In this document: piece by piece, positions 12,201 through 23,508 of the stretch | How positions within the stretch are numbered: position 1 is the first letter of the stretch | Layout: each line of letters begins with the position of its first letter | Origin: Apiotrichum sp. Y4204 | Lineage: Eukaryota > Basidiomycota > Tremellomycetes > Trichosporonales > Trichosporonaceae | Direction: 5' to 3' | Assembly (NCBI GenBank): GCA_025531455.1 | Contig: JAMYHL010000088.1 | Coordinates: 1-64,000 of the forward strand | DNA: 64,000 nt | Translations under genes and position numbers: made by a program | The notes under the pieces: generated by a model | Told to the model about the DNA's origin: nothing | What the model saw: only the letters and a program-made list of their open reading frames with translations | Databases searched by the model: none

Positions 12201-14050
12201 CCGCAACGCACAACTTCGAGTAGTAGTGAGGATCACATCAACCCCCGGCTCCTCGCTCGTCCTTCCGAGCTCCTGTCCAATCGTCCGGCCACTCAGCGGC
12301 CTCAGAAGACACTTCCGAAAGCTTCAGTCGGGACACCTAGGACTCCAAAGCCTAAAGGGTCATTTTCTTCCCTCACCGGCTCAATTCTTGCGCCGTCGTT
12401 ATCATCCACCCCACCGCCCATTCGGAAAGAATCACTCGGAGAGCAAGAAGTTATCACTCCCACGTCGTCGAATGCCCCTTCGCTTTCACGCAGCCGGTCT
12501 CGCTCGTTTTCAGCGGCTCTGGCCAAGTCTTTAGGCAAAGCGTCACGAGGGAAACTCTCAATTGACATTGCCCCGCCGCTGCCCTATGCCAACAATGGTA
12601 CGAAGGAGGAGCTCACTGGGTCTTTTAGTGAACAGTCAACTAGGCCCGGCTTCCTTCGTTCCCATTCGAGCGCCTCATCGATCTCCGACTTTGGCAACTA
12701 CTCGATCAGACCGAGCAACGATTCGACTAGGTCCAATATTCGCCCTTGGTTGAGCCACTCGCGCAGCACCTCGAGCCCTAGGTCACCTTTCCATCCACCC
12801 GTTAGTCATCGCGACTATGCCGATCCAACTGTCAACGCGGATGGCATGGAGTTTGAAATCATCCGCCCACGCAAGGTCGCCCCAGAGTCGCCAGTCGTGC
12901 AGGTCAATGTGGACTCCAGTGACCTCGGTATCCTTCCGTCATCCGAGCAACGTCCTGTGGCATCAGTCGTGTCCGGGGCTGGTGCAGACTCGCCACCTGA
13001 ACTGGACGAGTGGGGATTCATAAAGTCACTGTCTCCCACTCCGGAAATTTTCACGTCGCGACAATCGCCTGGCGAAGTGCGTGCGGCCGAGCAGAAATGG
13101 GTAAGTCACGGTCAAATGATTGCTTGAATTGCTTCTGACGTGTCTGCAGTTGAGCATAATTCAACAGCCGCTGGGGTACAGACAACCGGCGCCCAAGAAA
13201 GTACGCCGACTGGTTATTGAACACGGCGTACCTGCCAGCTTGCGTGGACGCGTCTGGGGATGGTTCATGTCGAATGGCATGAGCGGTCGCGTTGATGGCC
13301 TGTTCCAGCGTCTTCTCACCGACGAGCCCGGACCATTCGACGAACAGATCGATATCGATGTTCAGACAGTGTACTCGGATCACTCGGCCTTCCACCGCAA
13401 GGACTCTCCCGGCCAAGCTGATCTGCGCACATTGCTCCGTGCATACATTCACTTTGCCCCTTCCGGTTACCGCACGGATATCGCTCGTTTGGCTGGAGCA
13501 CTTCTCATCCATGCTGTATTGGAGGACGCATTTTGGCTTCTGGCGGGATTGTTTAACGGCGTTCTCAAGTCATACTACGTCCTTGACACCAAGGCCTTCA
13601 TTGTTGACTTGAATGTCTTTGGGGGCATTCTGGAGGGAAGCGAGCCTCAGGTTGGCCAATTGTTCCGTTCCTTGGGTGTTCTTCGTGAGTTGCAATCAAG
13701 TTGCCGCAATACTAAACTTTGCAGCCGAGCACTACCTCGTTAAGTGGTGGAGTGGCATGTTCATCCGTTCCCTGCCGTGGCCGACCGTCTTGCGTCTCAT
13801 GGATGCCGTCGTATCTGAGGGGTCACGGTACCTCATGATCGCCTCGCTAGCCATCCTGACCCTTTCTCGTGACCGCCTGCTCCAGCTGCCTCGGAATAAG
13901 ACTGCAGTTGTTGAGTATCTCCACCATCTGCCTCAGGACAGCCTTCTCCTCCCTGAGACATTTATGCGCGCCTGCGACCAGGTCAAGCTGCGCGACGAGG
14001 ACCTGAAAAAACTGCGGCTCAGCGTGAAAAAACAGATGACCTCGCGATAA
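9295..14050 (+). CDS. SH3 and TBC-domain protein, likely catalytically dead RabGAP
   Basis: Exons: 9295-9371, 9447-10354, 10471-13100, 13150-13684 and 13725-14050, giving about 1,491 residues. The first intron (9372-9446, GTACGT donor, CTAAC branch, CCAG end) is a multiple of three with no stop, so retention would add 25 residues. An SH3 domain lies near residues 28-80 (EGDTLVLLRD, GEVGWVKRANVVF). About 1,100 disordered Ser/Pro/Thr-rich residues follow, then a TBC domain from about 1206 to the end (HGVPASLRGRVWGWFMSNG, EDAFWLLAGL, KWWSGMFIRSLPW). TBC domains stimulate GTP hydrolysis on Rab proteins with an Arg finger (IxxDxxR) and a Gln finger (YxQ). Here these read IDIDVQT (about 1272-1278) and GYRTD (about 1312-1316), so both are lost. 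A scaffold or Rab-binding role in membrane traffic is inferred. The domain call is firm; the Rab partner is unknown. Confidence 0.85.
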
Positions 14051-15405
14051 GCGACGTAGGACAAGTGCTGGGGGAGCTGGAGGATCGCAGAACAGAACTC
14101 AACGCTCATTTGAGCCTTGATGACCTGCGGTTCAGGATATCGGGCACTGTTGGTTGGCGATAGGAGCCACACAGTGTTGTTTAGTATTAAAGTGTAATCA
14201 ACGCCCCCCGTCGTCTGGACGACAAGCAGCGCGGAAGGAGTTAATCAGTATTGCCACCATTCGCATCAGCACCGACATGCCGTTGCAGTAGATTGTACTT
14301 GAGCAGTAGTAGCAGCCATGTAACACGGATTCTGACTTTGCTTGAGGAGTGAGCCAGACGGTGGAGGGGGGCGAAGAGGTGCGCGAGGAAACTGGTGACC
14401 ATCATTCCGTAGCTTTTATCTCTGTGAGCTGCGGACGGTCGAACGGTAATCAGCAGCATGCGCGCATGCGGTGCCTTGGCGAGTTGCTTTGGTGGCGGCA
14501 TGTGACTCCCTTTTGAGAACGTGTGTCGTGATTTGTGGAGAGGTATGCGGAGTCCCCACACACGTTCGTAAAAAGTTGAACAAAGACCCTAATATCCCTA
14601 ATATAATCCAAGCAGGAATGTATATTGATAAAAATACCTGTCTGTAAAGTGTTGCCACCAAATTGTAATAGGTAGTCATTTGATGCCTGAGAGAACGGCT
14701 GCGTGCGCTGCGTACGTGCCTACAAGCCTGTGCTGCGCGCTGCGCGACGCAAATGCCGTGGTTTTTGCATCTACGTATCTGCAAGTGGTCAAGTGGACGC
14801 CTTGCAGAATTGCAGACGAGCTATTACGGGCGCACCAGAAGGGCAGAGGGCCAAGCGCAGGCGAAAGAGGACTAGAAGAGTGACAAGAGACTATTTTGAG
14901 ACGATCGAAGCCCAGACCCCCCAATACCCGAGAATACACTGCGAATGGCTCCGGCCCGCGTTGCTTGCTCGGCCCTCTTCACGACGAACCACACGCCAAT
15001 TCAAAACATTCCAAGTCAGGTGAGAAGTATTTTGGCGGCATCTTCCTTCTTCCTTCTTGTCGACTGTTCTTTGCCGTCCTCCGTCGTTTGCTATATATCT
15101 ACAGCCATTCAACCGTTTCTCCTTCCACCTTCCACCTCCGCCTACCCTTCTCACCATCCTGGAGATTTTGTTCAGCCTCGCACATCCGACGTCGACCCTC
15201 TTTTACGTGCTCCTAACCTCGTCCCCGGCTTGATGATCACCCCGCACTCGCGTCCGCGCCGCCGCCCGCTCCGTACCGCGCACCGTCCATGCACGGTGTA
15301 AACGCAAACAGCAACTGAGGCCGCAAATTGCAGTGTGCACAGTGTGTACCGTGAATTGCTAGCCTCGCACGCACAGAGCTTGTTCGAGTTGAGATCGCCG
15401 TCGTC
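14051..15405. other. Intergenic: 3' end of TBC gene and CorA promoter
   Basis: No gene is supported. The first few hundred bases should hold the TBC transcript end. From about 15040 the plus strand becomes pyrimidine-rich, as expected for a leader of the next gene. Small frames at 14680-15301 show no domain and no coding-like pattern. Confidence 0.5.
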
Positions 15406-18400
15406 ATGCCGTCGATCCGGCGCCGCAGCCGGAGGTCTCAGCGTCCAAGCGTGGGCACTGGGAATGATGGCAACAGAGTTGCGCTGGGTGATGGTGGAAA
15501 GGAGAAGGAAGACGCAGGACCGAGCTCCACATCGGCAACGGAATCCCAGGCAGTGGAGACGACGTCTGCGAACCTGATGCGTCCCGAGAATTCACTCGCC
15601 ACCGCTGCTGTGGATGGTGCGACTGATCCCACCACAGCTTCAAGCGCACCACGCATATCGACCCACTTCGCGCCATCCGGCGATGCTTCGGCGGAGACAG
15701 CCGCGACTCCTGCCGCGAGTGAGGCTCCTACGAATATATCCCGCACCCCGTCTATCTTCAAGAACAAGACACCCAAGCGGTCGCCTAGTGTTTTGGGCAG
15801 GTCGCCCCATGTACCTGCGGGTGCCTCGAGCGCTCCGACTCCTATTCTCACCAATATGGCTCCCCTTCCGCCTCCTGCCGACCAGCCTGAATTCGCTGAG
15901 CTCCTCACTCCCGCCCAGCTCCGGCGAAGGAAACGGCCAGCCCGCGAGTCTCGGTTGGCGACCGTCGGCGGACTGCCTGTTCTGGCGGGCGCCAGTGATC
16001 TGGGATACACAACTGGTGACGGCGACCTGTACCGTGGCGCAGCTGCCGATCCCACCGCGACCGCTCAAGATGTCGTTGACGGAGCGGATGACGAGGGAAT
16101 GACAATTTCGAGTGCAAGCTCTGGATCGTCGTCATGGTCATGGGGCAGCGGGCTGGAGCACGGTCGCCGTGCGACTATGGCCGTTGTTCATCGTTTCGGA
16201 GAGGCTATTGGTGTCCGGCGCGGAAGCATCAGCAGCTCGGACAGCGGCGAAACGGACAGCACATCGAGCTCCAGCTCGAGTGACAGCTCTCATGACGCCA
16301 TGAGCCGTATTGGACGGTTTGGTCGTGCGTTGACGAGGACCATGAGTCGGGCCACGAACGAGTCATCGCCAGAGCGGCCGCGTCGTGTTTACGTCCCAAG
16401 GAAGCGAGAGTTTACGATATACACGCCTCCGCCGCAAGAACGGCATCCCCAGGATCTTCAAAGCTCGTCATTCGCGTCATTATCTTCCTTGCCGGCCAAT
16501 ATGCGTGTCTTCCCGGGCGTTGGGCCAGAGGGCACCATGGATCCACGCAACTCGGACAGAGTCGTTGTGACGCCTGTTCTTTCTTCAGTGCTTGAAGCAC
16601 TACGTGCGGCAAGAATCGCAGCCGGAGTCGTCCAGGTCCAACCGGAACCTGCTGCTCCAACTCGGCGGGCTCATCACCATGGAAAGAGTAAACTCAGCGG
16701 ACTGCCCGATGTGCCCATGCGGAAAGGGAGCAGCGCACCGGGAAGAAAGCGCGAGTTCGCCCTTCCAACCGTTCCTCGACCAATCGTTCCCCGAACCACC
16801 TCCCGTATCGAGGCTTTGAAGGCGGCCGGATCGCTCCCGGTTCGTCCAAAATCTGCCTCCGATCTCCTTGGCCTCACGACCAAGTCCATGTCATCGTCAA
16901 TGTCCTCAGACGACAGTGGCGGCATTCCTACCAATGCGACCGTTACCCCTGGACCGTCACCTCCTCTACCCCCGACCCCTACACCGTCAGTTCGCCCACG
17001 CCCCATCCCTGCATGGTGGCTGGACGTGTCTTGTCCGTCTTGGAAAGACCTGAGGGACATTGGCGAGCTCCTGGGACTCCACCCATTGACGCTCGAGGAT
17101 GTGCTCCACCAGGATCCGCGTGAGAAGCTGGACATGTACGACAAGCTCGGGTACTACTTCATCGTCGTGCGCGCGCTAGACGAACAGTATTTCAAGTACA
17201 CACCCGGTTCAACCGGTCCGCCAGGGGCTGACATTGTCATTCCTTCCGCCAACGGGCCAAGCGTCAATTCCAACGGCACTGACACCGCTGCTACTGGCGC
17301 CGCCCACTCGGATCCGGCAACGTACCATGCGAAGCGCAAGGAACGCACCCGGCGTGGATGGGGATTCGGCCGTGCCACGGGAAAGTCCGCTTCCAAGGTC
17401 GGCGAAAAGGTGGAAATTGTTGAGGACAACCCTGGTAAAGAGGGTCTCGAAGGTGTCGGTGTCGGCGGTGTCAACCTCTACCTTGTCGTTTTCCAGGACG
17501 GGATAGTAAGCGTGAGTATGGCAATGTGGAATTGTAAATGAGTATATCGCTAATCCCACCAGTTTCACTATGACGATGTGTCGAAGCATATCAGTCGCGT
17601 TCTTGAGCGGGTCGTCACCTCCACTGGCGATGAAGCGACCTCCGATTTCATTTGCCATGGTCTCCTGGACTCTGTGATCGATGCCTTCTTCCCTCTCATG
17701 GGTTATGTGGACGGCGCAGTTGATGACCTCGACTCGCTTACAACCGACCCTCAGACAGATCCCCGTGTGGCATCCCTGTCGCCTGCATCCGTGCGTACGA
17801 CTTCTCCGTCTGATACCCCGTACGAGTACGAGGAGAAGGTCGATGCCGAGCTGGACGAAAAGGGTGCAATTGACGCCCACCTGGATGACGTTACCGAGAA
17901 GAACCAAATATCTCACGGGCTCACCAGTTTGAGCCTGCGGCGACGCAGCACGAAGGCCAAGCTGGCGACCCCAAAGCCCAAGGCGTCGTTTTCTCACAAG
18001 CTCGGTCGTGAACACTCCATCATCTCATTAGGCCACAGTGGGATCACCGAGCATCTGGCGCGTTGGACGGTGATCTTCGTTTACCTGAGGCTCTTCTTCC
18101 TCCCGGTGACAACGGCACGGGAGCCTCCACATCAGACAATCGGTGGCAAGGATGTGTTTGATCGGTCAACCATGCTCAAGAGTATTACCGATATGCGTCG
18201 ATTGGTCACTGGTCTCTCACGTCTGCTCGGTGGCAAGCACGCGGTGGTGGTCTCGTTGCTAAAGCGTGCGAGTGAAAGCGCTACGCCCAACGACGCTGAG
18301 GCATACCTCTCCGACGTAAACGACCACATTCTGCTTCTTCAAACGTCCCTTTACCATTACGAGTACATCCTCTCGCACTGCCAGCCAGCGTACCTCTCAT

Positions 18401-18738
18401 ACTTGCACGTCTCGTCCGCGCAATCCCGTGGTGGGACCGACATTCTCATTCTGGCGCTTAGTGCGGTCACGATGGGTATTCTGCCAATGCAGCTCGTGAC
18501 AGGATTGTTCTCGATGAACGTCTGGGCACCGCGTAACGGCGACGAGGATCATCTAAACGCCCAAGGTGAGCCGGCAGGACTCGGCTGGTTCGCCGGTATC
18601 GCCGTGGGCCTCTTCTTCATTGCCTGCGGGCTCGTGCTGCTAATTCGCTACTGGCGCTGGTCGGCGCGGAAGAAGTGGACGAAGCTCCGCGGCGGTGAGG
18701 TGCCGACTTTCTGGAAGGGCTTCTGGGGATGGGAGTAG
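15406..18738 (+). CDS. CorA/Mnr2-like divalent cation transporter with variant SMN signature
   Basis: Two exons, 15406-17511 and 17563-18738, give 1,093 residues. The donor at 17512 (GTGAGT) continues VFQDGIVS into FHYDD, the usual CorA strand. A second in-frame donor six bases upstream (17506) would drop two residues. A long disordered basic and Ser-rich N-terminal region is followed from about 530 by the CorA cytosolic domain (LHPLTLEDVLHQDPREKLD, YYFIVVRAL) and two C-terminal membrane helices (DILILALSAVTMGILPMQLV and WFAGIAVGLFFIACGLVLLI). CorA-family pores carry Mg2+ or related ions, and the G-M-N loop after the first helix is the family signature. Here the loop reads LFSMNVWAP, with Ser1019-Met1020-Asn1021. 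The long N-terminus resembles yeast Mnr2/Alr1, placing it at the vacuolar or plasma membrane. Family certain; substrate uncertain because of the altered signature. Confidence 0.88.
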
Positions 18739-18985
18739 AATCGTAGATATATTTATTGTTCATATACCCGGCGGGTCGGGTGTCTGGGCTGTTCAATTTA
18801 GGGCGTCTCATGGGTTTAGGGTACTGCATATGTTAGTCCAGTATAATCAGGGCATCTGTCCGTGTTAACAGGTTGAAGCTACTGCGGTCGTGAACAAGTA
18901 CAATTATTCTCGACGTTTGTAAAGGTCAATGCTTGATGACCGGGACAACAAAAGTGAGAGAGGAGCCAAAATCAAAATTGTGTCG

Positions 18986-19074
18986 GGGCGTGTAGCTCAG
19001 TTGGTAGAGCGTGTCATTAGCAGGATCCAACTCCTATCTTGACAAGGTCTTTGGTTCGATTCCTAACTCGTCCA
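18986..19074 (+). tRNA. tRNA-Ala(AGC) with 16-nt intron
   Basis: Acceptor 5' strand GGGCGTG pairs with CTCGTCC. The D stem is GCTC/GAGC and the anticodon stem TGTCA/TGACA. Anticodon AGC is at 19019-19021, and a 16-nt intron at 19023-19038 follows position 37, the standard place. Internal promoter boxes are present (A box TAGCTCAGTTGG, B box GGTTCGATTCC). The T stem TTTGG/CCTAA has one T-T mismatch, and the acceptor has the T-T mismatch also found in yeast tRNA-Ala. Discriminator A is at 19074. An identical copy lies at 39668-39756. Confidence 0.93.
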
Positions 19075-19421
19075 CACTTCTGTTTTTGCTCATGGCACGC
19101 TCTGCCATCGAGGTGCAGTCTGTGGCTACGTGTGATCATCGCACGCAGAGGACAGATATGTAGGATCGTAGTGGACTTAGAGATCCGCTCTGAAAGGATT
19201 ATTAAGACAATTAAGTGATGTGAAGCGACGATTGGCACAACGATGATACATGAAACACGACGCCTCGATCACATCCAAAAAAGTGTTGAATTGAAATGGT
19301 ACGCACAACCATCTTGCACATGCCTGTGGATCCTGTGTTCAGCCTAATACGGACAAATGCGCTGTCGCTGTCCACTCCTGCCTCCTTCCGGGGCATGCAA
19401 TGCATCTACTAACAACTAGGC
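19075..19421. other. Intergenic, tRNA-Ala to MIC60 3' end
   Basis: Apart from the Pol III terminator nothing is recognised. The right part should hold the MIC60 3' untranslated region. Confidence 0.5.
19083..19087 (+). terminator. RNA polymerase III T5 terminator
   Basis: Five T residues, nine bases after the tRNA-Ala discriminator base. Confidence 0.75.
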
Positions 19422-21595
19422 CTACACAAGCAGGAGAGACGAGAGGGTGGCCTCCGTGCCGACGATGGAGAGGGCCTGCTCGACCTCGAGCCTGCGGCGT
19501 GCCTCGCGGAGCCAGTCGGACGCAAGCTGCTTGGGCCACCCGCGGAGCGAGTTGATCTCGCGGGCAGCGGCGTCGAGGTCCTTCTCGCCGAGTGCGTACT
19601 CTGCGCGGGCAAGGACGGCGCCGACGTCGTTTCCGTCAACGAGGCCAGCCTTGGGGCGGAACAGCAGCTTGGAGAGACCCATGGAGGCAAGGTGGGACAT
19701 GACGCCCGCGTTCTCCGGCGAGGGCACGAGGGACGCCTCGTGCACGCGTGGTGCGACCGAGTTGTGGAACCACGACGAGAGGGACGCGAACGACTTGACA
19801 CCAGTGTTGGCGGCGCCGGAGTGCTCGATGTTAGAGAGGGCGGCGCGGATGATGGTGTTGTCGGCAACGGACTCTGCGTCGTCCGAGGCCGCAAGGGCCT
19901 GGAGGACGCGGAGCTCGTTGTCAAACGCGAGGTCGCCCTTGTCAGCCTTGGCCTGGACGGCACGGAGGGCGGACCAGATCTTGTGCATGCGGACGTTGTC
20001 GTCGAGGACAGCCGAGTTGTCGAGCGTGATGCGCTCAAGCTGCTTGAGCGAGGTGGCAAGCGCGTCGAGCTTGGCAAAACGGCCTCCACGCTCAACCTCG
20101 ACCTGCGACTTGATGGAGCGGAGCCACCTGCGCTGCAGCTCGATACCCTGAGACACGACCTCCTCGTGGAGACTGAGGCAATTAGGAAACTTGACTCCGG
20201 AAATATCCCACTACATTCGCACTCACCGCTTCTCGATGACCTCTCGCTGGGTAGCGAGCTCAGCGTCAAGGACCTCGCGCCATCCGTCGACCATCTTCTG
20301 ACGCTCAGCCTCCCAGGACTGCTTGAGCGACGACTCGTCCTTCTGCCACTCGGCCTGCTTGGCGGCAAGCACATCCTGGAACTTGTCGGCCTGGGACTCG
20401 ATGGCCTTCTGGAGGCGGGCCTCCTCGGTGGTCTTGACCTCCTCAATGCGCTTGTTGAGGGCAGCAAGGTCGGATGTAGCCTTGTCAAGGATCTCGGCAG
20501 CCCGGTTGTTGGCACCGGACTTGGCGGACGAGAGCGAGGTGGTCAGCGAGTCGATGGTGGTAGCGAGCTGCGCAACAACGGGCTCGGCGCCACCAAGAGA
20601 CTTGACCTTGGGGACAAGAAGAGGAAGAGGCTCGCCGTCGGCGTACTCCTTGCGGGGGGGAGGGGGAAGGAGGTAGTAGCCGGGAGGAGGCTCGAATCCG
20701 ATGGGGAGCTGCTCCTTGTACAGCTCCTCGCCCTCGTGGCTGGGCTTCTCGCGCTGAACGGTCTCGGGGCGGAGCTCGCGGGGGCGCTGGGTGTCGGGGA
20801 AACGGTTGGCAGCGGGAGCGGTGGTGGCCTCCTCAGTCTTCTCCTGAACCTTGGAAATGACGTTGTCAGCAGCCTTCTTGGCAGAAGAGGCGGCCTCGGA
20901 CGCCTTATCGGCGGCCTTGTCAGCGGCCTTGTCCGTAGCAGCCACAGCCTTGTCCTTGAGCTCGCCAGCCTTGTGCGTGAACTCGTCGGTCTTGTCCTCA
21001 ATCTTGTGCTGGATCTCGCGCGCCTTGGCGACAGTAGCGTCGCGAGCGGCAGCGACACGCTTCTCCGCCTCGGCAGCCTGCGCCTTAGCAGCCGCGCTGA
21101 ACTCGGCAGCCTTGCTCTCGGCAGTCTTGCGCGCCTGCTCCAGCTTGGCCTGCACCTCCTGCTTGTTGCCGCCGGTGAGCTCGGTCAGGCGCATGGCAGC
21201 CTGCGTAAGGGTGCCGACGCCGTACTGGTCCCACCGGTGCTCGTCGGCGTACTCGGCCAGCTCCTCGCCGCCGGGCAGCTGCGTGAAGATGTCGCGGTAC
21301 GTCTCATTCCTGGTGGAGAGCCAGGCCGATGCCGGGTAGAAGATGATCGCGCCGGTCGCGGTCCAGAAGACGAGGCGGCGGAAAAAGCTCTTCTTCGGCT
21401 TGACATTCGGGGTCGCGGTGCCGGCGGGCATGGGCGCGTTGCGCACCGGTGCCGAGACGTTCAGAAGCTGGCGGGTTAGCGAGGAGCTACGCCGCTATGA
21501 GATTCCATGGGAAATATGGGAATGAGACTTACGCGCCGCTGGACGAGCGTCCGGGGAGCAGCCCGCGAGGCCGAAAGCCTGAGAGGGGCGTACAT
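19422..21595 (-). CDS. MIC60: MICOS complex subunit Mic60 (mitofilin)
   Basis: Exons 21533-21595, 20227-21467 and 19422-20172 (introns 65 and 54 nt) give 684 residues. Exon 1 encodes the start of an Arg/Ser/Ala-rich mitochondrial presequence (MYAPLRLSASRAAPRTLVQR). A single inner-membrane helix lies near 53-71 (LVFWTATGAIIFYPASAWL). A long Ala/Lys/Glu-rich coiled coil follows, and then the conserved C-terminal mitofilin domain (RRWLRSIKSQVEVERGGRF, ARAEYALGEKDLDAA, GWPKQLASDWLREARRRLEV). Mic60 shapes crista junctions and links inner and outer membranes as a core MICOS subunit. The start was chosen because only the upstream exon supplies a targeting peptide. The gene is divergent from URM1, with 419 bp between start codons. 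Assignment is firm. Confidence 0.95.
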
Positions 21596-22014
21596 TTTTG
21601 GGGGAGGGGTGGAAAATGAGTGTGATGGGAGTGAACAACGAGCTCAGCAACGTCAACAAGTGGTCCTCCGTCGCTCCGAGCCACACCGCGAGCAAGCAAG
21701 TGGTCCGCGGTTGTGCCCGGGGGGAGGGAGGTCTTGTTCGCATGAACCAACCAGCAACCAGCCAGTAGCAGGCGGACATTTCACGAGAGTGGTCGCATCT
21801 CCGTTTCCTCCATCTATCCCCCCAATTCCGTCATCTCGGAAACCCGGTGACTCCCCCAAGCCCCAGGCGGGGCGGCGTTTTCGGAAATACACCTTGTATG
21901 GGCACCCCTTTTGGCGCTTGTGGCACTTGGGTGTGCATGAGTGCGGACGTGTGGAGGTGATCCAAAAATCGAGTGTTCGCCGCCGTTGTTGCGGTCACCA
22001 CCACCACCACCATC
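21596..22014. promoter_or_regulatory. Shared divergent promoter of MIC60 and URM1
   Basis: A 419-bp interval between two opposed start codons. No clear TATA element was seen. A CAC/CAT-rich stretch sits just before the URM1 start. Confidence 0.6.
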
Positions 22015-22662
22015 ATGGCCGCCACCTCCGAGACACAGATCCCGCTGACGTCCAACGGACTAGGGTACGCTTCATCGACAGCTGCGCCTGCAGCGCAAGC
22101 TCCGGCAAAGACGAAGGGTGCCGACGAGCTGCAGGTGCAGCTCGAGTTTGGGTGAGTGCCCGTGTCGGTGGCAGGGGTGATGGCTGCACAGGAGTTCACC
22201 CGTGACATTGCTTTATGCTCACGTTCAGCGGTGGCCTGCACCTCATCTTCTCGCAGCAGTCGAAGCACACCGTCTTCCTGCCCCGCACTGTGCCGGGGAG
22301 CGAACGTCCCGCGGATATCCGGTACCTCGTGTCGTGGATGAAGGACAACCTCGTCAGCGAGCGCGCCGACATGTTTATTGACGGCGAGGGTGTGTGAGTA
22401 TTGAGTGGTCGGGACCTTGTACCTTGTGGTAGTGGGCATTGGGTGTCAAAGAAGTGTCTACCCAGTCATTGCCCATGTCTTCGCCACAGAGAAGGTCTTT
22501 GGACGGACTGGTGCTTGCCTGTACATCAATTGCTGACACCACAGTCGCCCTGGCATCCTTGTTCTGATCAACGACGCCGACTGGGAGCTCGAGGGAGAGC
22601 TCGACTATGTTCTCCAGGACCGCGATGAGGTTGTCTTCATCTCTACCCTGCATGGTGGATGA
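22015..22662 (+). CDS. URM1: Ubiquitin-related modifier Urm1
   Basis: Exons 22015-22151, 22229-22393 and 22545-22662 (introns 77 and 151 nt) give 139 residues ending in Gly-Gly. Urm1 is activated by a Uba4/MOCS3-type enzyme to a C-terminal thiocarboxylate. It donates sulfur for 2-thiouridine at the wobble base of some tRNAs and also modifies proteins (urmylation). Sequence support: [68 protein letters not shown] and the terminal GG. Usual Urm1 length is about 100; here about 40 extra residues precede the fold ([20 protein letters not shown] and an Ala/Pro-rich linker). The ATG at 22015 has a good initiation context (CATCATGGCC). Assignment is firm; the extension could be trimmed if a later start is used. 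Confidence 0.95.
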
Positions 22663-23508
22663 ACGATTAGCCTGCTATTGTCGGACGCAGCAATCACTTT
22701 CCATCATGTACTGTTATATCCCTGGCACCTATACCTCCATATGATACCCGCGGCTTCATGTACTGTGATTTGAATGTTGTTGCCATTGAGGACGACTGTG
22801 ATACGATATACGATGCAGCAGACCATCTACAAAAGCTTCCAACTTGATCGGCACAAATGTTGTTGCCAGATGCGAACGCAACAAAGGTATCGGAGTGTGA
22901 ATACCACGGACAACAGGAAAATATCTTGCTACCTTGGGTATCACTGCAGACACCCGAAGATGCTGCCAGTTCGACTTCTCCGAGGCGCAGTCAGTCATGA
23001 ACATGGACACCAGGCTCGGACACAACTTTGTCGAATCAATGCAGGAAGACGATGTCCCCAACCACCCAGCCAACAAAATATGATACATGCACACGGGCGA
23101 GACGTCTCGAGTAATCGAATATCGACGACAAAGGTGAAAGATCCTCCCGCGTTGACAGTGATATGTTGCGAGGCTACTATCAAGAAACTGGCTATTATGA
23201 TGGCTTGCGCCGGGCCAGCTGCTAGCAAAACCAAGCTGTTGCTCTACGCGCCGCTGCGGAAGCCGCAGCCCGTGCTAAACAGCACCTCCGCGGTGTAGTG
23301 CTGCTCGGCGTCGGGGACGGCGCGTATGAATATAAAAAAAGAAGAAAAAGAGAAATGCGGCGCGAAAATCGACGGTTATATATCGCATGATTCAGAGGGG
23401 GGTGAAATAAGATGTGTCACACACACCATCAACCCCCTCGCACCTGCATCATCGACTGTGAGCATCATCGTGATCGTCAACATCATCATCACCTTCATCC
23501 CACCCATC
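22663..23508. other. Intergenic: URM1 3' end and C3HC gene promoter
   Basis: No gene is supported; a 174-codon frame at 22774-23298 has no recognisable domain. An A-rich stretch lies at about 23325-23353, and the TATATA-containing stretch at about 23377-23383 could serve the next gene. Confidence 0.5.
23377..23383 (+). promoter_or_regulatory. Possible TATA element of the C3HC gene
   Basis: TTATATA lies about 125 bases before the start codon at 23509. Position and sequence only. Confidence 0.35.

Noticed and set aside
14945..15301. Possible small gene before the CorA gene
   Set aside because: No domain, pyrimidine-rich, and placed where a leader is expected.
19692..21479. 595-codon Leu/Gly/Val-rich frame on the plus strand
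   Set aside because: Antisense shadow of MIC60, whose protein is clearly recognised on the minus strand.
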